Shown: positions 32,353 through 41,015 of the stretch, piece by piece | How positions within the stretch are numbered: the first letter of the stretch is position 1 | Layout: each line of letters opens with the position of its first letter | NCBI GenBank assembly: GCA_964432595.1 | Contig: CAYSOF010000026.1 | Location: 1 to 64,000, forward strand | Length of the DNA: 64,000 nucleotides | Origin: DASYLJ01 sp964432595 | GTDB lineage: Bacteria; Desulfobacterota; Binatia; DP-6 | Direction of reading: 5' to 3' | Position numbers and translations under genes: made by a program | Notes under the pieces: model-generated | What the model was told of the DNA's origin: nothing | Seen by the model: the letters and a program-made list of their open reading frames with translations, nothing else | Database searches by the model: none

Positions 32353-33662
32353 GGGGGCGCATCACTAGCACCGGTATCCCAGGCTTGCCAGGGCTCGAAC
32401 AGCCGCGCGTCGGCGCCGCCGAGCACCGAGTACGCCTCGCCGACGAGGAACAGCGATCCGGTGACGACCACGACGCCGTCGTCGCCAGCCGCGGCGATCC
32501 CGGCGGCGATCGCGGCGCGCGGATCGGCCACGGCGCGCGCCCGCAAGCGCCCGCCGAGCGCGCCGGCGACCGTCGACGGATCGAGACCGCGACGTCCCAC
32601 CTGGGTGACGATCGCCTCGCTCGCGCACGGGACGAGACGCTCCAGCATCGCGCGCCACGCCTTGTCGGCCATGACGGCGAAGACGAGCACCATGCGCCGT
32701 CCACGCAGCACCGCCGGCAGCTCGGCGACCAGGGCGTCGACACCCGCGGGATTGTGCGCCCCGTCGAGCAGCACCGGCGGATGCGGCCCTTCGACCAGCG
32801 CGAGCCGTCCCGGCCAATGCGCCGTCGCGAGCCCGGTACGCACCGCCGCCGCGTCGCACGGCAGCTCGTCGCTCGCGGCCGCGAGGAGCGTCAGGGCCAC
32901 CTCGGCGTTCGCGTGCTGGAACGCGCCCGGCAACGGGACGTGCAGCGCGTCCCAGTAGACGTCGGGCCCGCGGAACGACGCGCCGTCCAGCACGGTGTCG
33001 CGTCCGGCCCACAGCAGCGGCGCGCCGAGCGCGGCGGCGCGCGACGTCACTGCGGGCGCGGCCTCGGCCGGGAGCCGGCCGATCGCCGCGGGCACGCCCG
33101 GCTTCAGGATGCCCGCCTTCTCGGCCGCGATCGACGCGAGATCGTGCCCGAGCCATTCCTCGTGATCGTAGGCGATCGACGTGATCGCGGTCGCGACGGG
33201 CGCGACGACGTTCGTCGCGTCGAGCCGTCCGCCGAGCCCGACCTCGACGACCGCCACCTCGACCCCGATGCGCGCGAACCACTCGAAGCCGAGGACGGTG
33301 CAGAACTCGAAATGCGTCAGCGTCCGCCCTGCCCGCTCCAGCGCGGCTCGCAAGTCCTCGACCATCGTGACGACCGTGTCGCGCGGAATGGTCCGTCCGC
33401 CGGCGCGGATGCGCTCGGTGAAGTCCACGAGATGCGGCGACGTGTAGAGGCCGGTCCGCCGTCCCGACGCGCGCAGGATCGACTCGACCATCGCCGACGT
33501 CGAGCCCTTCCCGTTCGTGCCCGCGACGTGGACGGTGGCGAACGCGTCTTCGGGATGGCCGCGCAGCGCGAGCGCGTCGCGCATGCGCTCGAGCTTCAGG
33601 TCCCAGCCGGCTGCCGCCTCGAGGCGGAGCAGCCACTCGAGCGTCGCCTCGTACGACGACAC
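32349..33662 (-). CDS. folC: Dihydrofolate synthase / folylpolyglutamate synthase
   Basis: 437 residues from GTG with GAGGA just upstream. Mur-ligase fold: ATP loop VAGTNGKGSTSAMVESIL, TSPHLVDFTERIR, VEVGLGGRLDATN, ITSIAYDHEEWLG, EKAGILKPGVPA and LLDGAHNPAGVDALV. It adds glutamate to dihydropteroate and folates. It lies seven bases after trpA. In many proteobacteria accD sits between trpA and folC; it is absent here. Confidence 0.93.
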   Translation of the reverse strand: MSSYEATLEWLLRLEAAAGWDLKLERMRDALALRGHPEDAFATVHVAGTNGKGSTSAMVESILRASGRRTGLYTSPHLVDFTERIRAGGRTIPRDTVVTMVEDLRAALERAGRTLTHFEFCTVLGFEWFARIGVEVAVVEVGLGGRLDATNVVAPVATAITSIAYDHEEWLGHDLASIAAEKAGILKPGVPAAIGRLPAEAAPAVTSRAAALGAPLLWAGRDTVLDGASFRGPDVYWDALHVPLPGAFQHANAEVALTLLAAASDELPCDAAAVRTGLATAHWPGRLALVEGPHPPVLLDGAHNPAGVDALVAELPAVLRGRRMVLVFAVMADKAWRAMLERLVPCASEAIVTQVGRRGLDPSTVAGALGGRLRARAVADPRAAIAAGIAAAGDDGVVVVTGSLFLVGEAYSVLGGADARLFEPWQAWDTGASDAPP

Positions 33663-33669
33663 GACGTCC

Positions 33670-34473
33670 TCAACGCCCGGCGGCGCGCATCGCGGCGGCC
33701 AGCCGCCCGACGAAGTCGGCGACGCGCGTCTCCATCGCGTCGCGCGGCGTCTCCTCGATGATGCGCGCGATCGCGCTGCCGACGACGACCGCGTCGGCGA
33801 ACCCGGCCACCCATGCCGCCTGCTCGGGGCTCTGTACGCCGAAACCGACACCGATGGGCAGCGCGGTCACGGAGCGGATCGCCGCGACCAGCCCCGGCAG
33901 CTCGGGCGGCAGCTCGCTCCGGGCACCGGTCACGCCGAGCACGGAGACGAAGTACAGGAAGCCGGTGGCCGCGGCGGCGATCCGCTTGGCGCGCGGCAGC
34001 GGCGTCGTCGGCGCCAGCATCGCGATCAGGTCGAGGTCCGCTGCCCGCGCGGCCGCGTGCAGGTCGTGCGCCTCTTCCGGCGGGAGATCGACGCAGAGGA
34101 AGCCGTCGATGCCCGCCGCCGCCGCGTCGCGCGCGATGCGCTCGACGCCGTACCGGAACAGCGGGTTGTAGTAGCCGAACAAGACGATGGGCGTGTCGAT
34201 CTCGCGCCGCATCTCCGCGACCAGCTCGAGGACGCGCACGAGCGTCGTCCCGCTCGCGAGCGCCCGCGCCGCCGAGCGCTGCAGCACCGGCCCGTCGGCC
34301 ATCGGATCGGAGAACGGCACGCCGAGCTCGATCAGGTCGGCGCCCGAGGCCGCGAAGCCGCGCAGGAACTGGCGGGTGGCGTCCAGATCGGGGTCGCCGG
34401 CGGTCAGGTAGGGAACGAGCGCGGCCTGACCGCGCTGGCGGCAGGCGGCGAGCACTGCGGCGATGCGGCTCAC
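33670..34473 (-). CDS. trpA: Tryptophan synthase alpha chain
   Basis: 267 residues. LVPYLTAGDPDLDAT, catalytic Glu in DLIELGVPFSDPMADGP, Asp in GFLCVDLPPEEA, and the phosphate loop PIGVGFGVQSPEQA. Cleaves indole-3-glycerol phosphate to indole and glyceraldehyde 3-phosphate and feeds TrpB. The start overlaps the trpB stop by 4 nt. Confidence 0.95.
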   Translation of the reverse strand: MSRIAAVLAACRQRGQAALVPYLTAGDPDLDATRQFLRGFAASGADLIELGVPFSDPMADGPVLQRSAARALASGTTLVRVLELVAEMRREIDTPIVLFGYYNPLFRYGVERIARDAAAAGIDGFLCVDLPPEEAHDLHAAARAADLDLIAMLAPTTPLPRAKRIAAAATGFLYFVSVLGVTGARSELPPELPGLVAAIRSVTALPIGVGFGVQSPEQAAWVAGFADAVVVGSAIARIIEETPRDAMETRVADFVGRLAAAMRAAGR

Positions 34474-35693
34474 GTCAGCGGTACTCCCAGGTGCGTCGCG
34501 ACGGTGTTCATGTCCTTGTCGCCACGGCCGGACAGGTTCACCACCAGGATGCGCTTCGGATCGAGGCGCGGCGCCACGCGGATCGCGTGCGCGACCGCGT
34601 GGGAGCTCTCGAGCGCGGGGATGATGCCCTCGGTGGACGTCAGGAGCCGGAGCGCCTCGACCGCCTCGTCGTCCGTCACGGTGACGTAGGTCGCGCGGCC
34701 GCTATCACGCAGATACGCGTGCTCCGGACCGACGCCGGGGTAGTCGAGCCCCGCCGAGATCGAGTGCGCGTTGCGGATCTGTCCCATCTCGTCCTGCAGC
34801 AGGTACGTCTTGTTGCCGTGCAGCACGCCCACCTGCCCCGCCGTGAGCGACGCCGAGTGCTGGCCGGTGTCGAGCCCGTAGCCCGCGGCCTCGACGCCGA
34901 CGAGCTCGACCTTCGGGTCGTTGCGGAACGCATGGAAGATGCCGATGGCGTTGCTGCCGCCGCCGACGCACGCGATCACCTGATCCGGTAGCCGGCCGAC
35001 GGCCTGCTTGATCTGACGTCGCGCCTCCGCGCCGATGACCGCCTGAAAGTCGCGCACCATCAGCGGATACGGGTGCGGGCCCGCCACCGTGCCGATCACG
35101 TAGAAGGTGTCGCGCACGGTCGCGATCCAATCGCGGAGCGCGTCGTTCATCGCGTCCTTGAGCGTCTTCGAGCCGGCCTCGACGACGCGCACCTCGGCGC
35201 CGAGAAGCTTCATGCGGAACACGTTGAGGCTCTGTCGCCGCACGTCCTCCGCGCCCATGAAGACCTCGCAGCGCATCCCGAAGAGCGCGGCGACCGTCGC
35301 CGTCGCGACGCCGTGCTGACCGGCGCCCGTCTCGGCGATCAGCCGCGTCTTCTTGAGCCGCTGCGCGACCAGCGCCTGGCCGAGCGTGTTGTTGATCTTG
35401 TGCGCGCCCGTGTGCAGCAGATCCTCGCGCTTCAGGAAGATGCGCGCGCCGCCGAGACGCTGCGACAGACGACGCGCGAAGTACAGCCGCGTCGGCCGTC
35501 CCGCGTACTCGCCGAGCCACCGCGCGAAGTCGCGCTTGAAACGGGCTTCGCGACGCAGCTTTCCGTACGCCTGCTCGAGCTCGAGCAGCGCCGGCATCAG
35601 CGTCTCGGCGACGTATCGCCCGCCGTAGACCCCGAAATGACCGTCGCGGTCAGGCAGCTTTGGCGCGACGGATGAACGCTTCGATCTTGTCAT
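34470..35693 (-). CDS. trpB: Tryptophan synthase beta chain
   Basis: 407 residues from MTRSKRSSVAPKLPDRDGHFG. PLP lysine in KREDLLHTGAHKINNTLGQA, AETGAGQHGVATATVAAL, the phosphate-binding CVGGGSNAIGIF and GLDYPGVGPEH. The only usable start (ATG 35693) places its first 44 nt inside the end of trpF, a longer overlap than elsewhere in this operon. Condenses indole with serine. Confidence 0.95.
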   Translation of the reverse strand: MTRSKRSSVAPKLPDRDGHFGVYGGRYVAETLMPALLELEQAYGKLRREARFKRDFARWLGEYAGRPTRLYFARRLSQRLGGARIFLKREDLLHTGAHKINNTLGQALVAQRLKKTRLIAETGAGQHGVATATVAALFGMRCEVFMGAEDVRRQSLNVFRMKLLGAEVRVVEAGSKTLKDAMNDALRDWIATVRDTFYVIGTVAGPHPYPLMVRDFQAVIGAEARRQIKQAVGRLPDQVIACVGGGSNAIGIFHAFRNDPKVELVGVEAAGYGLDTGQHSASLTAGQVGVLHGNKTYLLQDEMGQIRNAHSISAGLDYPGVGPEHAYLRDSGRATYVTVTDDEAVEALRLLTSTEGIIPALESSHAVAHAIRVAPRLDPKRILVVNLSGRGDKDMNTVATHLGVPLT

Positions 35694-36255
35694 GGTCCTT
35701 GATCCCCGGCTCCCGCTCGACGCCCGAGGCGACGTCGACGGCAAACGGCCGTAGCGCGCGCACCACGTCGGCGACGCGCTCGGGCACGAGCCCGCCGGCC
35801 ACGAACAGCCGATCGGCCGGCAGGCCGCGCGCGGCCGCCGGGTCGAGCGCGACGCCCGTGCCTCCGGGCACGCCGGCGACCCACGCGTCGAGCAGGAGGT
35901 AGTCGGTGTGATAGCGCGCGGCGAGCGCCGGCAGGTCTTCGCCCGGCCGCGCACGCAGCGCCTTCAGGACGGGACGATCCCATCCCGCGCAGTAGTCCGG
36001 CGACTCGTCGCCGTGGAACTGGAGCGCCGCGAGCCCGAACCGCGCGGCGAGCGCTTCGACCTCGGCGCGCGGCCGATCGACGAAGACGCCGACCAGCGGC
36101 ACGCCCGGCACGGCGGCGGCGATGGCCTCGGCCTGCTCGACCCCGACGAAGCGCGGGCTCGGCGGGTGGAAGTTCAGGCCGAGGAAGTCGGCGCCCGCGT
36201 CGGCCGCGGCGCGCGCGTCCTCGACGCGGCACACGCCGCAGATCTTCACCTTCAC
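35650..36255 (-). CDS. trpF: Phosphoribosylanthranilate isomerase
   Basis: 201 residues. VKVKICGVCRVEDARAAADA with the catalytic Cys, FLGLNFHPPSPRFV, LQFHGDESPDYC, LLLDAWVAGVPGGTGVALD (Asp catalytic) and VAGGLVPERV phosphate site. It performs the Amadori rearrangement in tryptophan synthesis. GTG at 36255 gives the GTGA overlap with trpC; a GTG two codons upstream (36261) is equally possible. Confidence 0.93.
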   Translation of the reverse strand: MKVKICGVCRVEDARAAADAGADFLGLNFHPPSPRFVGVEQAEAIAAAVPGVPLVGVFVDRPRAEVEALAARFGLAALQFHGDESPDYCAGWDRPVLKALRARPGEDLPALAARYHTDYLLLDAWVAGVPGGTGVALDPAAARGLPADRLFVAGGLVPERVADVVRALRPFAVDVASGVEREPGIKDHDKIEAFIRRAKAA

Positions 36256-37034
36256 CGACACGCCACCAGCTCCCGCAGCGCCGCGCCCGGGTCGGGCGCC
36301 TTCATGAACGCCTCGCCGACCAGGATCGCGCGCGCACCCGCCGCCGTCATGCGCGCGACGTCGGCCGGCGTGTGGATGCCGCTCTCCGCGACGAGGACGG
36401 TTCCGGGCGGGATCGCCTTCGCGAGGCGCTCGGTGGTCTCGAGCGTCGTCGTGAAGGTGCCGAGGTCGCGGTTGTTGACGCCGATGAGCGGCGCCTCCAT
36501 GCCGACGGCCCACGCCAGCTCGCCGGCGTCGTGCACTTCGACGAGCACGTCGAGCCCATGCTCGTCGGCGGCCGCGATCAGCTCCGCGCGCAACGTCGCC
36601 GTCCCCGCCGCGGCGATCACGAGCACCGCATCGGCGCCCCAGGCCCGCGCCTCCGCCACCTGATACGGATCGACGAGGAAGTCCTTGCGGAGCAGCGGCA
36701 GGTCGACGGTGGCACGCACCGCCATCAGATGCTCCGGCGCGCCCTGGAAGTAGCGGCGATCCGTCAGCACCGACAGCGCCGTCGCGCCGGCGGCCGCGTA
36801 GCTGCGCGCGTGCGCCGGCGGGTCGAAGTCGGCGCGGATCACGCCGCGCGACGGCGAGGCCTTCTTGATCTCCGCGATGACGGCCGGCGGCGTCGCCGCC
36901 GCGAGCGCGGAGCGGAAGCCGCGACGTGGCGCGCTCCACGCCGGCGCATCGCGCAGCGCGCTCGGCGACACCGCGCGCCGCGACGCCGCGACCTCGTCGC
37001 GCTTGTGCGCGAGGATCTCGTCGAGCACGCTCAC
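36252..37034 (-). CDS. trpC: Indole-3-glycerol phosphate synthase
   Basis: 260 residues from GTG (VSVLDEILAHKRDEVAASRR). VIAEIKKASPSRGVIRADFD with catalytic Lys, ALSVLTDRRYFQG, DLPLLRKDFLVDPYQV, IGVNNRDLGTFTTTLE and VAESGIHTPADVARM. It closes the indole ring. Separate from trpF here, not fused as in enterics. Overlaps trpD by 4 nt (GTGA). Confidence 0.95.
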   Translation of the reverse strand: MSVLDEILAHKRDEVAASRRAVSPSALRDAPAWSAPRRGFRSALAAATPPAVIAEIKKASPSRGVIRADFDPPAHARSYAAAGATALSVLTDRRYFQGAPEHLMAVRATVDLPLLRKDFLVDPYQVAEARAWGADAVLVIAAAGTATLRAELIAAADEHGLDVLVEVHDAGELAWAVGMEAPLIGVNNRDLGTFTTTLETTERLAKAIPPGTVLVAESGIHTPADVARMTAAGARAILVGEAFMKAPDPGAALRELVACR

Positions 37035-38059
37035 GACGCCGCCTGCTCCGCGCTCGTGTACGCGACGAGCCGCGCGAGCACGCCCGCGGCAGACCCGTCG
37101 TCGAGCGTCGACGCCGCGCGCGCCGCGCCGTCGCGCAGATCCTCCGCGGCCCCCGCGACGACCAGCGCGGCGCCCGCGTTCAGGCACACGACGTCGCGCG
37201 ACGGTCCGCGCTCGCCCGCGAGCACCGCACGGACGCGGGCCACCGACGCCTCGAGGCCGTCGACACGGAGCGCGGCGAGCGGCGCCTCGGCCAGCCCTGC
37301 CTCGGCGGGCGTCACCGTGCGCACTCGCACCGCGCCGTTCGCCAGCTCGGCGATCGTCGACGGTCCGGCGAGCCCGAGCTCGTCGAGACCGTCGGGCCCG
37401 TGCACCACCCACGCCCGCTCGCTGCCGAGCGCACCGAGGACGCGCGCCAGCGGCTCGAGCCGTCGCGCGTCGCCGACGCCGACCACCTGACGGCGCACGC
37501 CCGCGGGGTTCACGACCGGGCCGAGCAGATTGAAGAGCGTGCGCACGCCCAGCTCGCGACGGACGGGGCCCACGGCGCGCAGCACCGGATGGAAGGCCGG
37601 CGCGAACAGGAACGCGATGCCGACGTCGCGCAAGCACGCGGCCAGGCGCGACGGGGGCAGCTCGAGCCGCACGCCGAGCGCCTCCAGCACGTCGGCGCTG
37701 CCGACCGTGCCGGACATCGCCCGATTGCCGTGCTTCGCCACCGGAACCCCGGCGGCGGCGACGACCAGGGCCGCGGCCGTCGAGATGTTGAAGGTGCCCG
37801 CGCCGTCCCCGCCCGTGCCGCAGGTGTCGACCGCGTTGGGCGGCGCATCGGCGAGCGTCACCGCGTGCGCCCGGAGCACGCGCGCCACACCGGTCAGCTC
37901 CTCGACGGTCTCGCCCTTCAGGCGCAGCCCGACGAGCAGCGCGCCGATCTGCGCGGGGCTCGCCGCGCCCGCGAGCACCGTCTCGAAGACGGCGCGCGTC
38001 TCGGACTCGCTGAGATCGCCCCGGTCGACGAGCCGCGCGATGGCGGCCTGCGGCGTCAC
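37031..38059 (-). CDS. trpD: Anthranilate phosphoribosyltransferase
   Basis: 342 residues from GTG. VDTCGTGGDGAGTFNISTAA (PRPP loop), KHGNRAMSGTVGSADVLEAL, FNLLGPVVNPAGVRRQVVGV and the VHGPDGLDELGLAGP motif are standard TrpD. It transfers phosphoribose to anthranilate. Monofunctional, not fused to TrpG. GTGA overlap with trpG. Confidence 0.95.
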   Translation of the reverse strand: MTPQAAIARLVDRGDLSESETRAVFETVLAGAASPAQIGALLVGLRLKGETVEELTGVARVLRAHAVTLADAPPNAVDTCGTGGDGAGTFNISTAAALVVAAAGVPVAKHGNRAMSGTVGSADVLEALGVRLELPPSRLAACLRDVGIAFLFAPAFHPVLRAVGPVRRELGVRTLFNLLGPVVNPAGVRRQVVGVGDARRLEPLARVLGALGSERAWVVHGPDGLDELGLAGPSTIAELANGAVRVRTVTPAEAGLAEAPLAALRVDGLEASVARVRAVLAGERGPSRDVVCLNAGAALVVAGAAEDLRDGAARAASTLDDGSAAGVLARLVAYTSAEQAAS

Positions 38060-38652
38060 GACGCGCCACCGCCGCGCGCGGCGAGCCGCGTCAGGAAGTT
38101 GCCGAGGAGGCGCTTCCCCTCGATCGTGAGGATCGACTCCGGGTGGAACTGCACGCCCTCGACGAACATGTCGGTGTGGCGCACGCCCATGATCTCGCCC
38201 TCGTCCGTCCATGCGGTTCGGACGAGGCACGACGGCAGCGTCGGCGGATCGATGACCAGCGAGTGGTAGCGCGTCGCCGCGAACGGATCGGGCAGGCCGG
38301 CGAAGACGCCGCTGCCGTCGTGATGGATGGGCGAGGTCTTGCCGTGCATGATCCGCGCGGCGCGCACGATCGAGCCGCCGAACGCCGCGCCGATCGCCTG
38401 ATGGCCGAGGCAGACGCCGAGGATCGGAATCTCGCCGGCGAAGCGCTTGATGAGCGGCACCGACACGCCCGCCTCGTTCGGCGTGCAGGGGCCCGGCGAG
38501 ATCACGACGGCGTCGGGCTTCGCGGCGGCCACCTCGTCGAGGGTGATGGCGTCGTTGCGGTGCACGGCGACGTCCGCGCCCAGCTCGCCGAGGTACTGCA
38601 CGAGGTTGAACGTGAACGAGTCGTAGTTGTCGATCATCAGGAGGCGCGGCAT
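38056..38652 (-). CDS. trpG: Anthranilate synthase glutamine amidotransferase subunit
   Basis: 198 residues. Class I amidotransferase: LMIDNYDSFTFNLVQYL, ISPGPCTPNEAGVS, nucleophile in ILGVCLGHQAIG, HHDGSGVF and the His/Glu pair in QFHPESILT. Supplies ammonia to TrpE. Its ATG overlaps the trpE stop by 1 nt. It may also serve as PabA if no other copy exists (inference). Confidence 0.95.
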   Translation of the reverse strand: MPRLLMIDNYDSFTFNLVQYLGELGADVAVHRNDAITLDEVAAAKPDAVVISPGPCTPNEAGVSVPLIKRFAGEIPILGVCLGHQAIGAAFGGSIVRAARIMHGKTSPIHHDGSGVFAGLPDPFAATRYHSLVIDPPTLPSCLVRTAWTDEGEIMGVRHTDMFVEGVQFHPESILTIEGKRLLGNFLTRLAARGGGAS

Positions 38653-40181
38653 CACAGGTGCTCCGCCAGGTGCACGGCCTGCACGACCGCCCGCGCCTTG
38701 TTGACGCACTCGCGATGCTCGGCTTCGGGATCGGAATCGGCGACGATGCCGGCACCCGCCTGGATGAACGCGCGCCCGCCGCGCATCAGGACGCAGCGGA
38801 TCGCGATGCACGTGTCCATCGTGCCGCCGAAGCCGAAGTAGCCGACCGCGCCGCCGTACGTCCCGCGGCGCACCGGCTCGAGCTCCTCGATGATCTCCAT
38901 GGCGCGGATCTTCGGTGCGCCCGTGAGCGTGCCGGCGGGGAACGTCGCGCGGAACGCGTCGAAGCAGTCCGCGCCCGGCGCCAGCTGCCCGCGGACGTTC
39001 GAGACGATGTGCATGACGTGGGAATAGCGCTCGATGACGAAGGACTCCGTCACCTCGACCGACCCGGTGCGCGACACGCGGCCGACGTCGTTGCGGCCGA
39101 GGTCGAGCAGCATCACGTGCTCGGCGATCTCCTTCGGGTCGGCGAGGAGCTCGTCGGCCAGCGCCTGATCCTCGCGCTCCATGGTGCCGCGCGGCCGCGT
39201 GCCCGCAATGGGGCGCACGGTGAGCTCGCCGTCCTCGACGCGTGCCATCACCTCGGGCGACGCACCGGCGAGCGCGTACGGGCCCATCGCCAGGTAGAAC
39301 ATGTAGGGCGACGGATTCACCGCGCGCAGACAGCGGTAGACGTTGAAGGGCGGCGCCGAGAGCGGCAGCTCGAAGCGCTGCGCGAGCACCACCTGGATGA
39401 CGTCGCCGGCGCGGATGTACTCCTTCGCCCGACCGACGATCGCCTGGTACGCCGCCGGCGTGAAGTTCGATCGCACCTCGGCGGGCGCCGGATCGCTCGG
39501 CGGCGACGACGGCGGCTCGACCGGTGGCTCGGCGAGCCGTGCCACCAGCGCGTCGATGCGGGCGACGGCCTCGTCGTACGCAGCATCCGGCGAGACGCCC
39601 GGCCGCACGTGCGCGTGCGCCACCACCTTGATCGTCTGCTTCACGTTGTCGAAGACGAGCAGGCTGTCGGCCAGCATCATGCACGTCTCGGGCAGCGCGA
39701 GGTCGTCGTCGGCGCTCGCCGGGAGGCGCTCGAACGAGCGCACCATGTCGTAGCCGACGAAGCCCACGGCCCCGCCGACGAAGCGCGGCAGTCCCGGCAC
39801 GTCGACGGGCTCGTACGCCGCCAGCATGCGCTGCAGCTCGCCGAGCGGATCGTCGGTGGTGCGTCGCTCGGTCCCCTGCCCCGGCGTCTCGATCTCGACG
39901 GCACGATCGCGCACGCGCAGCACCTGCCGCGGCTCGGTGCCGAGGAACGTGAAGCGGCCCCAACGCTCGCCGCCCTGCACGCTCTCGAGGAGGAAGCCGT
40001 ACGGCCCGCGATGCACCTTGAGGAAGGCCGACACCGGCGTCTCCAGGTCGGCGAGGATGTCGCGCCACACCGGCACGAGGTTGCCGCGCTCGGCCAGCGC
40101 ACGGAACTCGTCCCGCGGCGGCGAGGTGTCGCCGCGGCGCAGGGTGCGCGCGGCGTCGCTCGCGCGGGACGCGGTCGTCAT
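38652..40181 (-). CDS. trpE: Anthranilate synthase component I
   Basis: 509 residues from MTTASRASDAARTLRRGDTS. The N-terminal LLES motif (YGFLLESVQGGERWGRFTFL) forms the tryptophan feedback site, and GGAVGFVGYDMVRSFERLP follows. The chorismate-binding core has IQVVLAQRFELPL, PSPYMFYLAMG, IAGTRPRGTMEREDQALADE, DLGRNDVGRVS and TGAPKIRAMEIIEEL. First trp gene; no leader peptide precedes it, and its ATG overlaps the SPOR gene's stop. Control is probably by feedback and the argS-proximal promoter. Confidence 0.95.
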   Translation of the reverse strand: MTTASRASDAARTLRRGDTSPPRDEFRALAERGNLVPVWRDILADLETPVSAFLKVHRGPYGFLLESVQGGERWGRFTFLGTEPRQVLRVRDRAVEIETPGQGTERRTTDDPLGELQRMLAAYEPVDVPGLPRFVGGAVGFVGYDMVRSFERLPASADDDLALPETCMMLADSLLVFDNVKQTIKVVAHAHVRPGVSPDAAYDEAVARIDALVARLAEPPVEPPSSPPSDPAPAEVRSNFTPAAYQAIVGRAKEYIRAGDVIQVVLAQRFELPLSAPPFNVYRCLRAVNPSPYMFYLAMGPYALAGASPEVMARVEDGELTVRPIAGTRPRGTMEREDQALADELLADPKEIAEHVMLLDLGRNDVGRVSRTGSVEVTESFVIERYSHVMHIVSNVRGQLAPGADCFDAFRATFPAGTLTGAPKIRAMEIIEELEPVRRGTYGGAVGYFGFGGTMDTCIAIRCVLMRGGRAFIQAGAGIVADSDPEAEHRECVNKARAVVQAVHLAEHL

Positions 40182-41005
40182 TCGGCGGCCACGAAGGCGT
40201 GTGACACGCCGTCGCGCTCGCGGAGCTTGCGCATGACCTCGCTGGCCTGCTCCGAGGTGGCGTAGCGGCCGATGCGCAGCCGGTACCACGTGTCGCCGTC
40301 GCGCCGGACGCTGACGAGCGTCGCCTGGTAGCCCTTGCCGCGCAGGCTCGACAGCAGCGCGTCGGCCGCGGCACGGTCGCGCGTGGGGCTCGCCTCGACG
40401 GTGAAGCCGCGCTTCACCGTCGGCTTCGGGGCTTCCGGCTTGGCGGTCGCGACCTGGAGCCGCGGCAGCGCCGTCGACGGCGGCGTGCCCGCCGCCGCCA
40501 CCGTGGTGGCCGTCGCCGCGCCGTCATGCGCGGTGCCGGCGCCGGTCGGCGCCGGCACCGGACGCGCGGCCTGCGCCACCGGCTTCGTCGGAGCCGCACC
40601 GGTCGCCGGCCGCGCGGGCGGCGGCAGCGTCGGCGGCGGGGTCGCCGCGCGCGGAGGCACGGTGCCGTGCACGGGCGGCGTCGGCGCGGCGGCCGTCGGG
40701 CCGCTGGCCGCGGGCGCCGGCTTCGGGACGTGGCCGCCGTCGCGTCCAGCGCGGTCACCGGTCACGAGCGTCTCGTAGAAGGTGAACTCCGTGGCCGCCT
40801 TCGGGCGCTGCCCCTCGGCGGGCACCTCCGACGTGACCGGCAAGCGCACGACGCGCTCCTCCATGCCGAGCCGACGCTCCTGGGTGCCTTTGCCGGTGTA
40901 GAAGCCGAGGCCGTAGACCAGCCCGCAGGTGACCAGCCAGGCCGTGAACAGGATCAGCCGATCGAGGAACCGCAATCCGACTCGTGCCGGCGCCGCCTTG
41001 GCCAT
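40178..41005 (-). CDS. SPOR-domain inner-membrane protein
   Basis: 275 residues. One transmembrane helix at about 13-38 (LDRLILFTAWLVTCGLVYGL), then a long Pro/Ala/Thr-rich periplasmic linker (about 85-195), and a C-terminal SPOR domain (about 200-275: GFTVEASPTRDRAAADALLS, LVSVRRDGDTWYRLRIGRYA). SPOR domains bind denuded septal peptidoglycan, so a role in division or cell-wall remodelling is likely. It is lodged between argS and trpE (gaps 10 nt and 4-nt overlap), as in several deltaproteobacteria where an argS-SPOR pair occurs. Confidence 0.85.
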   Translation of the reverse strand: MAKAAPARVGLRFLDRLILFTAWLVTCGLVYGLGFYTGKGTQERRLGMEERVVRLPVTSEVPAEGQRPKAATEFTFYETLVTGDRAGRDGGHVPKPAPAASGPTAAAPTPPVHGTVPPRAATPPPTLPPPARPATGAAPTKPVAQAARPVPAPTGAGTAHDGAATATTVAAAGTPPSTALPRLQVATAKPEAPKPTVKRGFTVEASPTRDRAAADALLSSLRGKGYQATLVSVRRDGDTWYRLRIGRYATSEQASEVMRKLRERDGVSHAFVAAE

Positions 41006-41015
41006 CGCATCCCCC

